Origin: Cyprinodon diabolis
Taxonomy: Eukaryota > Chordata > Actinopteri > Cyprinodontiformes > Cyprinodontidae
Direction of reading: 5' to 3'
Assembly (NCBI GenBank): GCA_030533445.1
Contig: JARPUW010000555.1
Coordinates: 124,001 to 188,000, forward strand
Length of the DNA stretch: 64,000 nt
Numbering within the stretch: position 1 is the stretch's first letter; each line of letters begins with the position of its first letter. A model generated the notes under the pieces. That model ran no database searches. It saw nothing but the letters and a program-made list of their open reading frames with translations, and was not told the origin of the DNA. Position numbers and translations under genes: made by a program. Positions 61,383-64,000 of the stretch are shown piece by piece.

Positions 61383-64000
61383 ATTAATGAGACAGCCATG
61401 ATCTTTTCTGGCAATCATCTAGAGCTGAACACTGACAATATAAAGTAGATTTGAGCAGATGTTTTTGGTTCCAAGCTTCAAATCAGAAGGTTGAGGCCAA
61501 AATGCTCTTTTCACAGTGAGATAATGCCATTTTGGCCTCTGAAGTTGTAACAGACAAACCATTAATGATACAGCCATGATCTTTTCTGGCAATCATATAG
61601 AGCTGAAAACTAACAATATAAAGTAGATTTGAGCAGATGTTTTTGGTTCCAAGCTTCAATCAGAAGGTTGAGGCCAAAATGCTCTTTTCACAGTGAGATA
61701 ATGCCATTTTGGCCTCTGGAGTTGTAACAGACAAACCATTAATGATACAGCCATGATCTTTTCTGGCAATCATCTAGAGCTGAAAACTAACAATATAAAG
61801 TAGATTTGAGCAGATGTTTTTGGTTCCAAGCTTCAAATTAGAAGGTTGAGGCCAAAACGCTATTTTAACAGTGAGATAAGGTCATTTTGGCCTCTGGAGT
61901 TGTAACAGACAAACCATTAATGATACAGCCATGATCTTTTCTGGCAATCATCTAGAGCTGAAAACTAACAATAAAAAGTAGATTTGAGCAGATGTTTTTG
62001 GTTCCAAGCTTCAAATCAGAAGGTTGAGGCCAAAACGCTCTTTTCACAGTGAGATAATGCCATTTTGGCCTCTGGAGTTGTAACAGACAAACCATTAATG
62101 ATACAGCCATGATCTTTCTGGCAATCATCTAGAGCTGAAAACTAACAATATAAAGTAGATTTGAGCAGATGTTTTTGGTTCCAAGCTTCAAATTAGAAGG
62201 TTGAGGCCAAAACGCTCTTTTCACAGTGAGATAAGGCCATTTTGGCCTCTGGAGTTGTAACAGACAAACCATTAATGATACAGCCATGATCTTTTCTGGC
62301 AATCATCTAGAGCTGAAAACTAACAATATAAAGTAGATTTGAGCAGATGTTTTTGGTTCCAAGCTTCAAATAAGAAGATTGAGGCCAAAATGCTCTTTTC
62401 ACAGTGAGATAATGCCATTTTGGCCTCTGGAGTTGTAACAGACAAAACATTAATGATACAGCCATGATCTTTTCTGGCAATCATCTAGAGCCGAAAAATA
62501 ACAATATAAAGTGGATTTGTGCAGATGTTTTTGGTTCCAAGCTTCAAATCAGAAGTTGAGGCCAAAACACTCTTTTTACAGTGAGATAATGCCATTTTGG
62601 CCTCTGGAGTTGTAACAGACAAACCATTAATGATACAGCCATGATCTTTCTGGCAATCATCTAGAGCTGAAAACTAACAATATAAAGTAGATTTGAGCAG
62701 ATGTTTTTGGTTCCAAGCTTCAAATTAGAAGGTTGAGGCCAAAACGCTCTTTTCACAGTGAGATAAGGCCATTTTGGCCTCTGGAGTTGTAACAGACAAA
62801 CCATTAATGATACAGCCATGATCTTTTCTGGCAATCATCTAGAGCTGAAAACTAACAATATAAAGTAGATTTGAGCAGATGTTTTTGGTTCCTAGCTTCA
62901 AATAAGAAGGTTGAGGCCAAAATGCTCTTTTCACAGTGAGATAATGCCATTTTGGCCTCTGGAGTTGTAACAGACAAACCATTAATGATACAGCCATGAT
63001 CTTTTCTGGCAATCATCTAGAGCCGAAAAATAACAATATAAAGTGGATTTGAGCAGATGTTTTTGGTTTCAAGCTTCAAATCAGAAGTTGAGGCCAAAAC
63101 ACTCTTTTTACAGTGAGATAATGCCATTTTGGCCTCTGGAGTTGTAACAGACAAACCATTAATGATACAGCCATGATCTTTTCTGGCAATCATCTAGAGC
63201 TGAAAACTAACAATATAAAGTCGATTTGAGCAGATGTTTTTGGTTCCAAGCTTCAAATCAGAAGGTTGAGGCCAAAATGCTCTTTTCACAGTGAAATAAT
63301 GCCATTTTGGCCTCTGGAGTTGTAACAGACAAACCATTAATGAGACAGCCATGATCTTTTCTGGCAATCATCTAGAGCTGAAAACTGACAATATAAAGTA
63401 GATTTGAGCAGATGTTTTTGGTTCCAAGCTTCAAATCAGAAGGTTGAGGCCAAAATGCTCTTTTCACAGTGAGATAATGCCATTTTGGCCTCTGAAGTTG
63501 TAACAGACAAACCATTAATGATACAGCCATGATCTTTTCTGGCAATCATATAGAGCTGAAAACTAACAATATAAAGTAGATTTGAGCAGATGTTTTTGGT
63601 TCCAAGCTTCAATCAGAAGGTTGAGGCCAAAATGCTCTTTTCACAGTGAGATAATGCCATTTTGGCCTCTGGAGTTGTAACAGACAAACCATTAATGATA
63701 CAGCCATGATCTTTTCTGGCAATCATCTAGAGCTGAAAACTAACAATATAAAGTAGATTTGAGCAGATGTTTTTGGTTCCAAGCTTCAATCAGAAGGTTG
63801 AGGCCAAAATGCTCTTTTCACAGTGAGATAATGCCATTTTGGCCTCTGGAGTTGTAACAGACAAACCATTAATGATACAGCCATGATCTTTTCTGGCAAT
63901 CATCTAGAGCTGAAAACTAACAATATAAAGTAGATTTGAGCAGATGTTTTTGGTTCCAAGCTTCAAATTAGAAGGTTGAGGCCAAAACGCTATTTTAACA
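61383..64000. repeat. Right-hand 16-monomer repeat, copy 2, runs off the window
   Basis: Tandem continuation of 58541-61382 at +2841 to +2842, with AGAAGATTGAGG near 62373, ACAAAACATTAATG near 62443 and GATTTGTGCAG near 62515. One type F unit has GGTTCCAAG in place of GGTTTCAAG near 62533. Near the end two AGCTTCAATCAG units are adjacent (near 63602 and 63780) where copy 1 has one. The last monomer start in the window is 63938. Confidence 0.87.

Larger units (their letters stand above)
1..64000. repeat. Satellite DNA array, ~178-bp monomer, ~360 head-to-tail copies
   Basis: The landmark GAGCAGATGTTTTTGGTTCC recurs about every 178 bp through the window (1, 179, 357, 535, 713, 891, 1068 and so on to 63938), always on the same strand and with no spacer. 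Single units differ by a few substitutions and small indels, giving lengths of 176, 177, 178, 179 and 181 bp. No unique sequence, transposon or orientation switch interrupts it. Arrays of this type and unit length form centromeric, pericentromeric or other heterochromatin in many eukaryotes, and that role is inferred here. I do not recognise the family. Both window edges lie inside the array, so its true size is unknown. Confidence 0.98.

Noticed and set aside
1..64000. CRISPR array
   Set aside because: The repeated unit is ~178 bp and directly abuts the next one with no unique spacers, and no cas-like genes are present.
1..64000. Primate alpha satellite or a CENP-B box
   Set aside because: The monomer differs in length from the 171-bp alphoid unit and does not resemble the alphoid consensus I know. 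I saw no site fitting the CENP-B box core (TTCG followed by A and CGGG).
1..64000. Arabidopsis 178-bp (pAL1-type) centromere repeat, because of the equal length
   Set aside because: The sequence does not resemble the Arabidopsis unit as I know it; equal length alone reflects the common nucleosome-sized range.
1..64000. Transposable element or LTR-internal tandem repeat
   Set aside because: No terminal repeats, target-site duplications, polymerase or transposase frames, poly(A) tails or sequence breaks were found anywhere in the window.

Overview
The whole window is one uninterrupted satellite DNA array from a eukaryotic chromosome. A single ~178-bp monomer is repeated head to tail about 360 times, always in the same orientation, from base 1 to base 64000. 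I found no gene, RNA gene, transposon, unique-sequence island or inverted segment. The monomer is AT-rich: the first unit (1-178) has 65 G+C, about 36.5%. Its length is in the nucleosome-repeat range typical of centromeric and pericentromeric satellites of plants and animals. I do not recognise the family, so I do not name a species. Recurrent CpG/TpG/CpA alternatives at the same monomer positions suggest a genome with cytosine methylation, such as a vertebrate or plant.

The monomers fall into recognisable subtypes that are reused along the array. Type A has an 'AGGCTTCAAATCAAAAGG' start and ATAATTCC. Type B has CTTCATATTAG, CGCTATTTTAAC, AAGGTC and CATGACC. Type C has CAAATGAG and a one-T deletion in GATCTTTCTGG with CTAAAGC. 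Type D has AAAAAGCTC, CCTCCGG and CATATAGAGC, often with ATGTCTTTGG. Type E has TTTTTTGTTCC, CTGAAGTTG and GATCCTTTC. Type F has GGTTTCAAG, AGAAGTTGAGG and ACACTCTTTTTAC, and follows GCCGAAAAATAAC. The order of subtypes shows nested segmental amplification (higher-order repeats).

Layout. 0-10.5 kb: diverse monomers with 6-, 7- and 26-monomer duplications. 10.5-27.9 kb: a highly homogenised, mosaic 16-monomer higher-order repeat (period ~2843 bp) containing types B, C, D, E and F. 27.9-38 kb: a 10-monomer (1780-bp) duplication, a 5-monomer (889-bp) duplication and a larger 3.4-4.5-kb duplication carrying a peculiar 232-bp recombinant monomer. 38-41.4 kb: short 3-monomer blocks recurring at ~890 and ~712 bp. 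41.4-57 kb: an 11-monomer tandem duplication (1956 bp), then ~4.44-4.62-kb (25-26 monomer) blocks, one with a nested 1778-bp duplication. 58.5-64 kb: another 16-monomer period (2842 bp) built from locally private variants and running off the window.

Nothing acts as a gene system. The biology is the array itself: its conserved inverted repeat, its probable chromatin role, and its record of unequal crossing-over or gene-conversion-like turnover. The short reverse-strand reading frames of 60-95 codons are by-products of the repeat. They recur because the DNA recurs, and the 178-bp unit shifts frame by one at every monomer.
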